A DNA stretch of 64,000 bases from Rhodospirillales bacterium. GTDB lineage: Bacteria; Pseudomonadota; Alphaproteobacteria; Acetobacterales; Acetobacteraceae. Within the stretch, counting starts at the first letter, position 1, and each line of letters starts with the position of its first letter. A model generated the notes under the pieces. The model searched no databases. It saw only the letters and a list, made by a program, of their open reading frames with translations, and was not told the origin of the DNA. Made by a program: the position numbers and the translations under genes. Location: positions 62,001 to 126,000 of the forward strand of contig JANXTF010000099.1 in the NCBI GenBank assembly GCA_025352565.1. Reading direction: 5' to 3'. Shown here in pieces: positions 45,752 to 59,510 of this stretch.

Positions 45752-46974
45752 CCCCTTTAAGCGGCATCCGAATCCTCGACCTGACCAAGGTGCTCGCCGG
45801 TCCGCTGTGCACCCAGTATCTCGGCGACATGGGTGCCGACATCATCAAGGTCGAGCCCTGCCACATCGGCGACGACACGCGAGGGTGGCCGCCGTTTCGC
45901 GACCAGACCGGTGCGGTGTTCCTGAGCTGCAATCGCAACAAGCGCAGCCTTGCGCTGGACCTGAAGACGCCGGAAGGCCAGGCGATCGCGCACCAGTTGG
46001 CGCGGCAGGCCGACGTGGTGATCGAAAGCTACGGGACCGGCGTCGCCGAACGCCTCGGCATTGATTTCGCGACGCTGAGCAGGCTCAACCCAAGCCTGAT
46101 CTATTGCTCCATTTCCGGCTTCGGGCGAACCGGCCCGCTCAGTCATGCGCTTGGCTACGACGTGGTGTTGCAGGCATTCGGCGGCATCATGGGGCTGACC
46201 GGGCATGATGGCGGCGAGCCGATCCGCAGCCCCTTCTCACCGATCGATCAGACCACCGGGCTGCACGCGATGTCGGGCATCCTGGCGGCACTGCTGCAGC
46301 GGGGCAGGACCGGCGAAGGCACGCGCTTCGAGGTGTCGCTGTTCGAAACCTCGATGGCGTTCCTGGGCTATACGTTGCAGGTCTATTGGGAGAAGGGCGT
46401 GCTGCCGGAGAAATGCGGGTCGGGCCATGAATCGATCTGCCCGTATCAGGCGTTCGAGGCCGCGGACAAACCGATTCTGATTGGCATAGCCAACGACAAT
46501 CTGTGGCGGCGCTTCTGCGCCGCGGTCGGTCGCGATGCACTGGCCGACGATACCAGGTTTCGCACTAACGCAGACCGTGTCGGGCACAAGGCGGAGACAG
46601 TGGGCCTGGTGCAGGAGATCGTACGGACGCGCAATTGTGCCGACTGGGTGACGCTGCTGACCGAGCTGGGTGTGCCGTGCGCGCCGATCAACTCGCTGGA
46701 AGATGTGCTGGCGCATCCGCACACGGCGGCACGCGGCATCGTGCTGGACTATGACCATCCTGTGCTGGGGCTGCTGAAAACAATCGCCCAGCCCGTCCAA
46801 TTCAATGGCGAGGTGCGAGGTGTGACGTCGCCGCCGCCCATGCACGGCCAACACAGCCGAGAGGTGCTTCGTGAACTCGGTTACACCGACACGGACATCG
46901 CCCGGTTGGCGGAGGCCGGCGTGATCATGGTCAGGCCTGCCAGCGACGACGCTTTCGAAACACCTTCGGCATAG
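45748..46974 (+). CDS. CaiB/BaiF (class III) CoA-transferase
   Basis: A 408-residue CoA-transferase moving CoA between carboxylic acids by an aspartyl-CoA anhydride. The start [53 protein letters not shown], and [17 protein letters not shown] with the catalytic Asp (about 138) are all present. Size and context fit mesaconyl-CoA transferase or an itaconate/succinate CoA-transferase, but many substrates are possible. It overlaps the CitE-like gene (ATGA) and precedes the ACAD11-like gene by 13 bases. Confidence 0.92.
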   Translation: MTPLSGIRILDLTKVLAGPLCTQYLGDMGADIIKVEPCHIGDDTRGWPPFRDQTGAVFLSCNRNKRSLALDLKTPEGQAIAHQLARQADVVIESYGTGVAERLGIDFATLSRLNPSLIYCSISGFGRTGPLSHALGYDVVLQAFGGIMGLTGHDGGEPIRSPFSPIDQTTGLHAMSGILAALLQRGRTGEGTRFEVSLFETSMAFLGYTLQVYWEKGVLPEKCGSGHESICPYQAFEAADKPILIGIANDNLWRRFCAAVGRDALADDTRFRTNADRVGHKAETVGLVQEIVRTRNCADWVTLLTELGVPCAPINSLEDVLAHPHTAARGIVLDYDHPVLGLLKTIAQPVQFNGEVRGVTSPPPMHGQHSREVLRELGYTDTDIARLAEAGVIMVRPASDDAFETPSA

Positions 46975-46987
46975 CAACGGAGCCAGC

Positions 46988-48223
46988 ATGGAATTCGAGT
47001 TTTCCGACAAGGTGCAGACGCTGCGCGCTCGCGTGCAGGCCTTCATGGACGAGCACGTCACGCCGAGCGAAGCGATCTATGCCGCGCAGCTGGCACAGGC
47101 CGCGGATCGCTGGCAGCCGGTGCCGATCGTGGCCGAGCTCAAGAAGCTCGCCAAGGCGGCCGGCCTTTGGAACCTGTTCCTGGCCCACAGCGCGCGTGGA
47201 TTCGGACTGTCGAACCTGGAATACGCACCGCTCGCGGAAATCATGGGCGGCGTGGAATGGTCGAGCGAGGTGTTCAACTGCTCAGCGCCCGACACCGGCA
47301 ACATGGAAACCCTCGAACTGTATGGGACCGAGGAACAGAAGCGTCAGTGGTTGGGGCCGCTGCTGGACGGGGACATCCGTTCCGCCTTCTGCATGACGGA
47401 ACCGGGCGTCGCTTCGTCGGACGCGACCAACATCGAGACCCGCATCCGGCGGGAGGGCGATGAATATGTCATCGACGGCCGGAAATGGTGGTCTTCCGGC
47501 GCGGGCGATCCGCGCTGCGCCTTGTTCATCGTGATGGGCAAGTCCGATCCGGGCAACAGCAACGCCCACCGCCAGCAATCGATGATCCTGGTACCGCGTA
47601 CCGCGCCGGGCGTGACGATCGAGCGGATGCTGCCGGTGTTCGGCTTCGACGACGCGCCGCACGGCCACGCCGAGATCAACTTCGTGAATGTCCGGGTTCC
47701 GGTCTCGAGTATTCTGCTCGGCGAAGGCCGCGGCTTCGAGATTGCGCAAGGGCGGCTTGGGCCGGGACGCATCCATCACTGTATGCGCACGATCGGCCTG
47801 GCCGAGCGCGCGTTGGCGATGATGTGCCGCCGTGCGCTGGACCGCCATCCGTTCGGCAAGCCCCTGGCGGACCAGGGCGTGACGATCGAGCGGATCGCCA
47901 ACAGCCGCATCATGATCGACCAGTGCCGCCTGCTGGTGCTGCATGCGGCCTGGAAGATGGACACGGTCGGCAACAAGGCGGCGCGGCGAGAGATCGCCGA
48001 AATCAAGGTCTCGATCCCGAACATGGCATGCCAGGTGCTGGACTGGGCAGTGCAGATGCATGGTGCCGGCGGCGTCTCCAACGATTTCGGGCTCGCGAAG
48101 ATGTATGCCAATGCCAGGACCATGCGCATCGTGGATGGCCCGGACGAGGTGCATCGTCAGCAACTCGGCCGGCTGGAATTGGCCAAATACCGGCCTGTCC
48201 GCCCGAACGCGCCAGCCGGTTGA
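46988..48223 (+). CDS. ACAD11/LvaC-like acyl-CoA dehydrogenase
   Basis: A 411-residue acyl-CoA dehydrogenase fold matching the dehydrogenase half of mammalian ACAD11: [49 protein letters not shown] (96-114), [17 protein letters not shown] (134-150), [45 protein letters not shown] and the C-terminal [16 protein letters not shown]. In ACAD10/11 and the levulinate enzyme LvaC this domain takes phosphorylated 4-hydroxyacyl-CoA and removes phosphate rather than simply dehydrogenating. The matching kinase is at 39836 on the other strand of the divergon. Last gene of the plus-strand trio. Confidence 0.9.
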   Translation: MEFEFSDKVQTLRARVQAFMDEHVTPSEAIYAAQLAQAADRWQPVPIVAELKKLAKAAGLWNLFLAHSARGFGLSNLEYAPLAEIMGGVEWSSEVFNCSAPDTGNMETLELYGTEEQKRQWLGPLLDGDIRSAFCMTEPGVASSDATNIETRIRREGDEYVIDGRKWWSSGAGDPRCALFIVMGKSDPGNSNAHRQQSMILVPRTAPGVTIERMLPVFGFDDAPHGHAEINFVNVRVPVSSILLGEGRGFEIAQGRLGPGRIHHCMRTIGLAERALAMMCRRALDRHPFGKPLADQGVTIERIANSRIMIDQCRLLVLHAAWKMDTVGNKAARREIAEIKVSIPNMACQVLDWAVQMHGAGGVSNDFGLAKMYANARTMRIVDGPDEVHRQQLGRLELAKYRPVRPNAPAG

Positions 48224-48279
48224 TCCCGGCCTGAGCGCGGTGTTCATGGCTATCGCCTTGGGGGTGGTGGAACGCGGCG

Positions 48280-50130
<1,851 letters not shown>

Positions 50131-50222
50131 GTGCCCAGTATACAGAACTCTCCCGCGCCGCACCCAGCTTGCCCCCGCCGCGCCGCGTCAGCACACTCCG
50201 GTCTTAGCCAAGGGAGTGCCGC

Positions 50223-51137
50223 ATGAAGGGCCTGTTCATCGACGCCGGCGAAGAGCTCGCCCAGATCTTCGCCACCATGCGGCGTGACACCGACCCCGAG
50301 ATCGACGTGCTGCTGAACGAGCACGTGACGCCCGACCAGCTCCCCGGCCTGCTTGCCGGCTACGATTTCGTGCTGGACGACCACAGCCAGATGCCGGCGG
50401 CGCAACTCGCTCTGTGCAAGACCCTCAAGCACGTCATTTTTCTCGGCACCGGCGCCCGCAGCTACATGGACCCCGAGGCGCTGGCGGCACTCGGCGTCAC
50501 CGTCCATATCATCAAGGGCTATGGCGATATCGCGGTGGCCGAACACGCCGTCGCACTCATGTGGGCCGCGGCCCGAGGCCTGGCGCGCATGGATGGCGGC
50601 ATCAGGCGGGGCGAGTGGCTCCGCACCGAGGGGATGCAGCTCACCGGCAAGACCATAGGACTTCTCGGCTTCGGCGGCATCGCCGGCGAGGTGGCGCGCA
50701 TCGCCGGAGGCTCGGGGATGCGCGTGCTGGCGTGGAACCGCACGCCGCGCGCGGCGCCGGGCGCCACCTTCGTCGATCTCGACACGCTGCTCGCCGAAAG
50801 CCACGTGCTGTCGCTGCATCTGCTGCTGAATGAGGAGACGCGCGGCTTCCTGGGCGCGGCGCGGCTGGCGAAAATGCGGCGCGGCGCAATCCTGGTGAAC
50901 ACCGCGCGCGGGGCGGTGGTGGACACCGAGGCGATGATCGCGGCCCTCCGCTCCGGCCATCTCGGCCATGCCGCCCTCGATGTGTTCGATACCGAGCCGC
51001 TGCCGGCGGGCGCTGTGCTGGCAACGCTGGAGAACGTGACCCTCTCGGCCCATAGCGGCTTCCGTACGCCCGAGGCGAGCGAGACATTGTTGCGCCGGGC
51101 CCTGGACATCGCCTGCACGGTCGCCGCAAAACGCTGA
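50223..51137 (+). CDS. D-2-hydroxyacid dehydrogenase family protein
   Basis: A 304-residue NAD(P)-binding oxidoreductase. The cofactor loop is GLLGFGGIAGEVAR with all three glycines, followed by VLAWNRTP, whose Arg after the strand suggests NADP. Catalytic Arg in VNTARGAVVD, Glu in DVFDTEPLP and His in LSAHSGFRTPEA are present. The substrate is not known; glyoxylate/hydroxypyruvate reductase activity is plausible. GGAGTG precedes the ATG. Unrelated in detail to the dehydrogenase at 14299. Confidence 0.92.
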   Translation: MKGLFIDAGEELAQIFATMRRDTDPEIDVLLNEHVTPDQLPGLLAGYDFVLDDHSQMPAAQLALCKTLKHVIFLGTGARSYMDPEALAALGVTVHIIKGYGDIAVAEHAVALMWAAARGLARMDGGIRRGEWLRTEGMQLTGKTIGLLGFGGIAGEVARIAGGSGMRVLAWNRTPRAAPGATFVDLDTLLAESHVLSLHLLLNEETRGFLGAARLAKMRRGAILVNTARGAVVDTEAMIAALRSGHLGHAALDVFDTEPLPAGAVLATLENVTLSAHSGFRTPEASETLLRRALDIACTVAAKR

Positions 51138-51155
51138 CGATGCCCGGTGACCTGT

Positions 51156-51237
51156 GCCCGCCTGGCGGAATGGTAGACGCAGCGGACTTAAAATCCGCAG
51201 TCCTTGTGGCATGCCGGTTCGAGTCCGGCGGTGGGCA
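51156..51237 (+). tRNA. tRNA-Leu (anticodon TAA)
   Basis: An 82-base class II tRNA. The acceptor GCCCGCC pairs with GGTGGGC (one G-T); the anticodon stem GCGGA/TCCGC encloses CTTAAAA with the TAA anticodon; a variable arm (AGTCCTTGTGGCAT) follows; the T arm is GCCGG-TTCGAGT-CCGGC. The 3' CCA is not encoded. It lies 18 bases after the dehydrogenase stop. Confidence 0.95.
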
Positions 51238-51296
51238 TATGAACCAATGCGATGTTCGGCCGTAATCGCGTTTGGGAAGAATAACCGAGGCCGAAC

Positions 51297-51779
51297 ATGA
51301 ACTACGACGTACGACCACGGACCGAGCTTCGGTCCGGCCAACGTCTCGGATTGCGCATCGCGGATTTCGGCCCGCGCGGCCGTGGCGTGGTCGCCGACCA
51401 GCTGATCAGACGCGGCGCGCTCGTGGAACGCTCGCCCGTTCTCATCATCCCCGATGCCGATCGGGCGCGGGTGGATGGCACGGTGGTGTTCACCTACGTC
51501 TTCATGTGGGAACACGACACCACCGAGGAAGACCTCTACCGGCATCGCGGCCGCTCGGCGATAGCACTCGGCTTCACCAGCCTGCTCAACCACTCCTACA
51601 CGCCGAACTGCACGTTCATCCGCAATATCGACGACCTCACCATCGACCTCGTGGCGCTGTGCGACCTCGAGATGGGCGAGGAACTGACCATCGACTACCA
51701 GATGACGCTCTGGTTCAAGCTGGCCGAGCCAGGTCCAGCAGACCGAGGCGCTCTACCGCCGCGAACTCGCCACCGATGA
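51297..51779 (+). CDS. SET-domain protein (putative lysine methyltransferase)
   Basis: A 160-residue stand-alone SET domain, a fold best known from eukaryotic histone methyltransferases. GRGVVADQLIRRGALVE, the knot-forming SLLNHSYTPNCTF and EMGEELTIDYQ (catalytic Tyr) are all present, so it may bind S-adenosylmethionine and methylate a lysine on an unknown protein. It has no pre-SET or post-SET cysteines that I can see. The last 65 bases overlap the end of the convergent PurD-like gene; the tail after IDYQMTLWFKL may therefore be non-conserved. Confidence 0.85.
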   Translation: MNYDVRPRTELRSGQRLGLRIADFGPRGRGVVADQLIRRGALVERSPVLIIPDADRARVDGTVVFTYVFMWEHDTTEEDLYRHRGRSAIALGFTSLLNHSYTPNCTFIRNIDDLTIDLVALCDLEMGEELTIDYQMTLWFKLAEPGPADRGALPPRTRHR

Positions 51780-53028
51780 GCTTGTCGCCGATGTCGCTCC
51801 GGTAGCGCAGATTCGGCGCGAAGACCTGGCCGGCCACAAGGTAGGCATGGGTTTTCGCTGTCGCGATGTCAGCCCCGGTTCCGGTCGCCACCATCGTCCA
51901 GCCATACAGGCCGCTGGTTGCCAGATGCCCGTGCGCCATCCCGACCTCGCCGAAATGAAGATGGCGCCGGTCCTCGGCGCTGAGTGCCGGGTCCAGCAGC
52001 ACAGGCAGCCCCACCGCCTCGTCAATCTGCTTGCGGGTGTAAGGGAAGGGCGGGGTGGTCAGCACCACGCCGACCGCGAACCCTGGCCGGGTGGCAATCG
52101 GGAGCGGAATGCCGCTCGTCATCGCGCGGAATATGTCGGCCCAGGGCGTCGCTTGCAGCGGGTCGAGAACGGCGAAGCCCGGATAGCCGAAGCGGCAGGT
52201 GAATTCCAGCGGCCAGATACCGCGGGCGTTGACGATGGTGTTGAGATTCACATAGCCGCAATGCCCCGCGTCCCGCAGCAGCCCCGCGACGGGGCGCAGG
52301 GTGCGTTCGAAGAAGCGTCGGCTTCGATCATAGGTGACGACGGTGCCCATCTCCCCGGTCAATTCGCCTCGGTCGCCATCGAAGAAGCGCTTGTGCTCCC
52401 AATCGAGGCAGGCCGGAGCCAGAAATTCCTGACCGTTGAAGTAGGCGCCGACTCCCATTTCGACCCCCTCGACATGCTCCATCAAAATGAAGCTCGCCGC
52501 CTCGTGCCCGCGCAGCCTGGCCGCCAGCATGGCCCGGACATCGCGCCCGTCGCTCAGCCGCCCCACGTAGTTGTCACTGGAAGCAAAGCCCGGTCCGTTG
52601 AATTTCAGTACGTAGCGGGCAGGGTGGGCGGCGATAAAGCGCGCGGCCTCCGCCTCGCTGTCGAATTCGGCCACACGCGCCGTGGGCAAGCCGGCAGCCG
52701 ACAGGATGCCCTGCGCGAAGGCGCGGTCGTTCTCCAGCCGGTCGCCATAGGCGCTGCCGCCGACCACGTGGAAGCCGTCGCGCCGCAGCTCGTCCTGCAA
52801 GGCGCCCCGACTATCCGCCACGTTCTCGAACAGGATGATCCCGTCCGCGCCGGCCGCGCGGACCCAGTCGAGTTCGCCGCGCCAATCCGGCACCCGTTCG
52901 ACCATCCCGGCCAGGGTGCCGTGGCAGAGCGGGTTGCCGATGGCAGCCTTGACCGTGTGCCCGCCCTCGATCAGCCGCAGATAGAGCGCGCCGAGGTCGC
53001 AGCTGTCGCCAATGCCCAGAAAACGCAT
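51715..53028 (-). CDS. PurD-like ATP-grasp protein, not canonical PurD
   Basis: A 437-residue protein of the phosphoribosylamine-glycine ligase fold. The N-terminus MRFLGIGDSCDLGALYLRLI differs from the GSGGREHALAW of true PurD. The ATP-grasp part is visible in DRAFAQGILSAAGLPTARVAEF, YVLKFNGPGFASSDNYVGRL, FILMEHVEGVEMGVGAYFNG and CGYVNLNTIVNARGIWPLEFTCRFGYPG (metal ligands Asn/Glu). It probably ligates an amino group to a carboxylate, with substrate unknown. A 22-residue upstream in-frame extension was rejected. It shares 65 bases with the SET-domain gene on the opposite strand. Confidence 0.82.
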   Translation of the reverse strand: MRFLGIGDSCDLGALYLRLIEGGHTVKAAIGNPLCHGTLAGMVERVPDWRGELDWVRAAGADGIILFENVADSRGALQDELRRDGFHVVGGSAYGDRLENDRAFAQGILSAAGLPTARVAEFDSEAEAARFIAAHPARYVLKFNGPGFASSDNYVGRLSDGRDVRAMLAARLRGHEAASFILMEHVEGVEMGVGAYFNGQEFLAPACLDWEHKRFFDGDRGELTGEMGTVVTYDRSRRFFERTLRPVAGLLRDAGHCGYVNLNTIVNARGIWPLEFTCRFGYPGFAVLDPLQATPWADIFRAMTSGIPLPIATRPGFAVGVVLTTPPFPYTRKQIDEAVGLPVLLDPALSAEDRRHLHFGEVGMAHGHLATSGLYGWTMVATGTGADIATAKTHAYLVAGQVFAPNLRYRSDIGDKLIGGEFAAVERLGLLDLARPA

Positions 53029-53153
53029 GATCCTCAGACCTGTCGGAATAAGTGCCACCATAGGCCGGCGGACGCCAAACGCACGACGATCCAAGCTGTC
53101 GCCAGTCGCTAAAAAATGCGTGTAATCAAGACCGAGATTCCCGGAGCCCGTTG

Positions 53154-55624
53154 ATGCCCATCCCGCCTTATGACCGCTCCGCGCCGCCGCCGGAAATGGA
53201 CAACGCGGCTCATGGCCGGCCGTGCCAGGTCATCTCGCTCTTCGACCTCGGGGCCTCCCGGCCATTCGCCCGTACCGTGACGCGCCTGCCTGACGCCAGC
53301 CTCGCGGCCTCGCGCGTGTACGACGCGACCGGCCGCGCGGTGCAGGTGCCGCATCACCTCCAGGCCTGCACCGCGGCATTCCACCTGGCGTTCACCGAGC
53401 CGGTGAGCGCACGCCTGTTCATGCCCTATCATGGCACGCTGGTTCGCCATGGCGCCGAGCACGCCATCGTACAGGAATCGCTGTGGCACGATCAGCTGTT
53501 CTTCTCCGGCCCGATTCGCAACGACGCCTCCACAGGCTGGAGATGGCGCATCGACGAGGACTGGTCGCATTCGATCGCCCATGCCGGCCTGGTGCATCAT
53601 TGCTACCACCGCTTCCACTTCCAGTTTTTCCACTGGATGATGGATTGCCTGCCCCGCGCCTGGATGCTGCGGAAATACTCGCCCTATGGAAAGGACGCAA
53701 AATGGCTGGTTGGCCCGCTCGACAGGCCGTTCCACCAGCCGTGCCTCGACCTGCTCGGCATTTCCGCCGCCGATTGCCTCACGCTCCCGCACGGATCAAT
53801 CGCCAGGTTCGACCGCCTGGTGATCCCGGCTTTCACGTTCGAGGAGCCGCTCCAGACGCTGCGTCCGAGTTATGACAGCGGCATCCACCACACCGGGTGG
53901 TCACAGGCATATCTCGACGACATCCGTGGCCTGGCGTGGGACAGATATGGCTGTGCCGAGCGGTCGGACTTGCGCGTCTATGTCAGCCGGGGGGATGCGT
54001 CGCACCGCCGGCTGCGCAACGAGGCGGAGGTGGTTCGGCTATTGGTCAGTCATGGCTTCGTGGTGGTGGAGCCCGGCACGCTGCCGTTCCAGCGCCAAGT
54101 CGAGATCTTCTCACGCGCGAGTATCGTCGTGGGCCTGCACGGCGCGGGACTGACCAATCTGATGTGGGCACGCCCGATCTGCGATGTGCTCGAATTCGCG
54201 TCGGAAGACCTGAACGACACCGGCTATCGCTTTTTGTCCGATCTCTGCGGACATCGGCACAGTGCGATCCTGTGCCGCGCATTCGAGCATCCGCAAGGGG
54301 TCGCCTATGCCGATCTCGAAGTCGATATCGTGGCGCTGCGTTACGCCTTGAGCGACTTGCTGGCGGCGAAGCCCGCGGCGGCCGGTGGGGCGGTGGGCCA
54401 TGGTGGCGTTGCATCGGCAACCGCCGCGCGCGCGACTGACCCCGCGTTCGAGGTCGAGCGGGAAAGCTGGACGTCGCTCGCCCCTGCCGAGGAAAGTCTC
54501 GCGCGGCGCGACTATGCGCGGGCATTGCGGCAGGCGCTGGCGTTCAGCACCCGCAATCCCGGCAATGGCTGGGGGTGGCGAACCGCGGCCCGCGCCTATC
54601 GCGAATTGGGCGATTACGAGCCGATGAAGACAGCCCTGCGCCGCGCGCTCACCCTGCCGGACATCGACTCGCATATCGGCGCCGTGTTCGAATTGCTGCG
54701 CTTCTCGATGGCGTCTGGCGATTTTTCAGAGATCGACCTTGTCGATTTCGCTCTGGTCGAAGCTGAACAGAGCAGTCAGAAAAGATGGTATAAGGGCGGA
54801 TTGCTGTTCCTCAAGGCGCTGGGCTTCATCCAGGCAGGCGCGTTGTCGGAAGCCGACCTCACACTCCGGCAGGCTTACGCCTATCGGACGGACACCGATG
54901 AAACCGAGTTGCTGTTCCCATGGGTCGTCACCAGACTCGCGGAGCAGGGGGCGTTGGACGCATTCCCGTATCTCGAATACCTCATGCACCGCGCGGCGAT
55001 GCGGGGCGGCGACATCGACTATGCCGCGGCCTTGAGCCGCCTTGGCGGCGATACGTTCGTGCTTGAGATAGGCGCGATGGACGGCGTGAGGTTCGATACG
55101 CTGCATGAGTTCGTGGCGTCACGAAACTGGCGCGCCGTCATGGTCGAGCCAACGCGCGGCATGTTCGAGCGGCTTGTCGCAAACTATGCCGCGCACCCGA
55201 ACGTCCGATGCGCGCGCGTGGCCATCTCGAACCGCACCGGGTCCCTCGTCATGCACCGGATCGACCCGGCCGCGGTTGCCAGCGGCGAGGTCGGCGAGTG
55301 GGCGCTCGGGCTTTCCGCAATGACCGCGGACAAGAGCCTCAAATTCTACGACGACAAGCTGCAGTCCGAGGAAGTCCAGGCCATCACGCTCGCGGACTTC
55401 CTTGCGCGCGAGGGAATCGACCGCATCGACGTGTTGCAGATCGACACCGAAGGCCACGACTTCATCATCTTCGACCAGATCGATTTCGACGCCCATCCCA
55501 TCGGCATCCTGCACATCGAACTCATCAATCTCGATCCGACCGACCGGCTGCGCATGTTCAAGCGGCTGCGTGAACGAGGCTATCGCTATCACTACGACGG
55601 CACGGACCTGACCGCGATCCGCCC

Positions 55625-55628
<4 letters not shown>
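53154..55628 (+). CDS. Three-domain GT61 glycosyltransferase - TPR - FkbM methyltransferase
   Basis: An 824-residue protein. About residues 1-400 match the DUF563/GT61 family: [39 protein letters not shown], and [29 protein letters not shown]. From about 430 to 640 there are helical repeat-like segments ([38 protein letters not shown]), suggesting TPRs. The C-terminal 180 residues are FkbM-like: [21 protein letters not shown] for SAM binding, [17 protein letters not shown] and [17 protein letters not shown]. It may add and then O-methylate a sugar. The start ATG at 53154 has GGAG eight bases before. It converges with the sugar-nucleotide gene, with stop codons sharing CTAG. Confidence 0.88.
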
Positions 55629-56604
<976 letters not shown>

Positions 56605-56608
<4 letters not shown>

Positions 56609-57462
56609 GCGGCCAGCCGAACGTCGTTCAAGTCATTCGACTGTCCCGCGCCCCGCGCATCCAGCTTGCGAATCCGGCGTTGCAGCAGCTTCCAGGCAAA
56701 CCTGGCCGACAGATCCGACAGGCGCCCCCTCGGCTTCAGACCCACCGCCTTGAAGATCATGCCCATGCCGCGCTCGACGTGCCGAAAGCGGTAGAACTTC
56801 ATGGCCCCCCCCATGTAGGCCACAAGGCATCGTTGATGGGAATAGGGGAGGCTCTCGGGCTCGTTGCCGCAATGGAACGCATAGGCCAGTTCGTCGTCCT
56901 CGCTTTCGGTGATGCGGCTGGCCGCGATGCGAAGGCGCTGGAAGAACGAGATGTTCTCGCGCGCGAGGTAACGGTGCATGTGGTCGTAGAACAGCTTGAA
57001 GTGCCGGTATTCGTCGGCAGCGATCAGCCGGCAGATGTGTTTCAGCACCGGCTCGTCGGTCGCCTCCGCCAGCGCCGTGTAGTAGCTCGAGGTTCCCGTC
57101 TCGACCATGCAGCGCGCGATCAGTTCGCCGGTCAGCGATCCACGTATCGAGGTCTCGACGTCGAGTTGCAGCTTGTAGCCCGCCTGATAGCGCGCGAAGG
57201 CGGCCATGTAGTCCCAGCCCGGATCGGCCAACTGCGCCCAGCTCCCCAGAGCGTCGCCGTGCTGGACCTCCTCGATGGCCCAATTATCCGAGGCTTGGCC
57301 GAAGGCGGGATCGTTGCGGAAGATGGAACGGAGATACACCGCGTACTCGGTGCCGTTTCGCTCGACCATCGCCGCGGCCTTGACGAGGGGGATGATGCTG
57401 GGATCGACCTTGCTGGGGTGGAAATCGCCCCAGGGAACCTCGTCGAGCCGCCAATGCTTCAT
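56605..57462 (-). CDS. Ferritin-like di-iron protein, acyl-ACP desaturase-like
   Basis: A 285-residue helical protein with a di-iron ligand pattern: Glu in [18 protein letters not shown], ExxH in [13 protein letters not shown], Glu in [16 protein letters not shown], and ExxH in [17 protein letters not shown]. Two ExxH motifs at this spacing match the acyl-ACP desaturase / rubrerythrin class. I do not recognise the exact family. It may be an oxidase, hydroxylase or desaturase. It is first in a two-gene unit with the UDP-glucuronate decarboxylase, overlapping it by 4 bases. The C-terminal 60 residues are basic. Confidence 0.72.
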
Positions 57463-57572
57463 CGTCGGAATGCCTTACCACGCACGGGTCAGCCCGCCAT
57501 CAGGCCGCCCAAAATTCAGGGCAGGCGGATCGTTCCAGCGATAAGGCAGAGCTTGCCGTAGCCGGTCAAGCC

Positions 57573-57979
57573 TCAGGCGGCCTGGGCCAGTTCGACCATG
57601 GCGCGGGCGGACTGCATGCGGTCCTGTGCCGCGTCCAGCGCCGGCACGTCCATCCGGTCGGCGGCGGCATATTCGGCCTCCGCGGCAGCAAGCCTGCGCT
57701 CGCCCTCGGCGCGCGACACCTCCGCCAGCGGCGTGGCTTCGTTGGCCAGCACCGTCACCCGCTCCGGCGTCACCTCGGCGAACCCGCCCGAAACGTACAG
57801 CCGCTCGGTGACGTTGGTGCCGGAATACAGCCGGATTTCCCCGCCGCGCAGCAGCACGATCATGGGCGCGTGCAGCGGCAGCACGCCCATCTCACCCTCC
57901 GCACCGGGGATCACCACCATGTCCACCGGCTTGGACAGCAGCAGCTTCTCCGGGCTGACGATTTCCAGATCGACCGGCA

Positions 57980-57980
<1 letters not shown>
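57573..57980 (-). CDS. atpC: F1-ATPase epsilon subunit
   Basis: A 135-residue central-stalk subunit. The N-terminal beta-sandwich (LEIVSPEKLLLSKPVDMVVIPGAEGEMGVLPLHAPMIVLL) and a helical hairpin tail (AEAEYAAADRMDVPALDAAQDRMQSARAMVELAQ) are present. Its ATG overlaps the atpD stop by one base. It couples proton rotation to catalysis and can inhibit ATP hydrolysis. Last gene of the cluster. Confidence 0.96.
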
Positions 57981-59496
<1,516 letters not shown>

Positions 59497-59510
59497 TCGT
59501 AATCCTGTCG

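Noticed and set aside
26390-48223. The catabolic island as a mobile element
   Set aside because: No integrase, transposase, terminal repeats or tRNA target are seen at its ends, and base composition looks like its surroundings.
51715-53028. Calling the PurD-like gene purD
   Set aside because: The N-terminus lacks the glycine-rich GSGGREHA motif of true PurD and the gene is not with other purine genes, so housekeeping purine synthesis is unsupported.
57463-57572. A terminator hairpin after atpC
   Set aside because: Only a loose GCC-TGCCC/GGGC-GGCC pairing around an AT-rich loop can be drawn; the match is too weak to claim.
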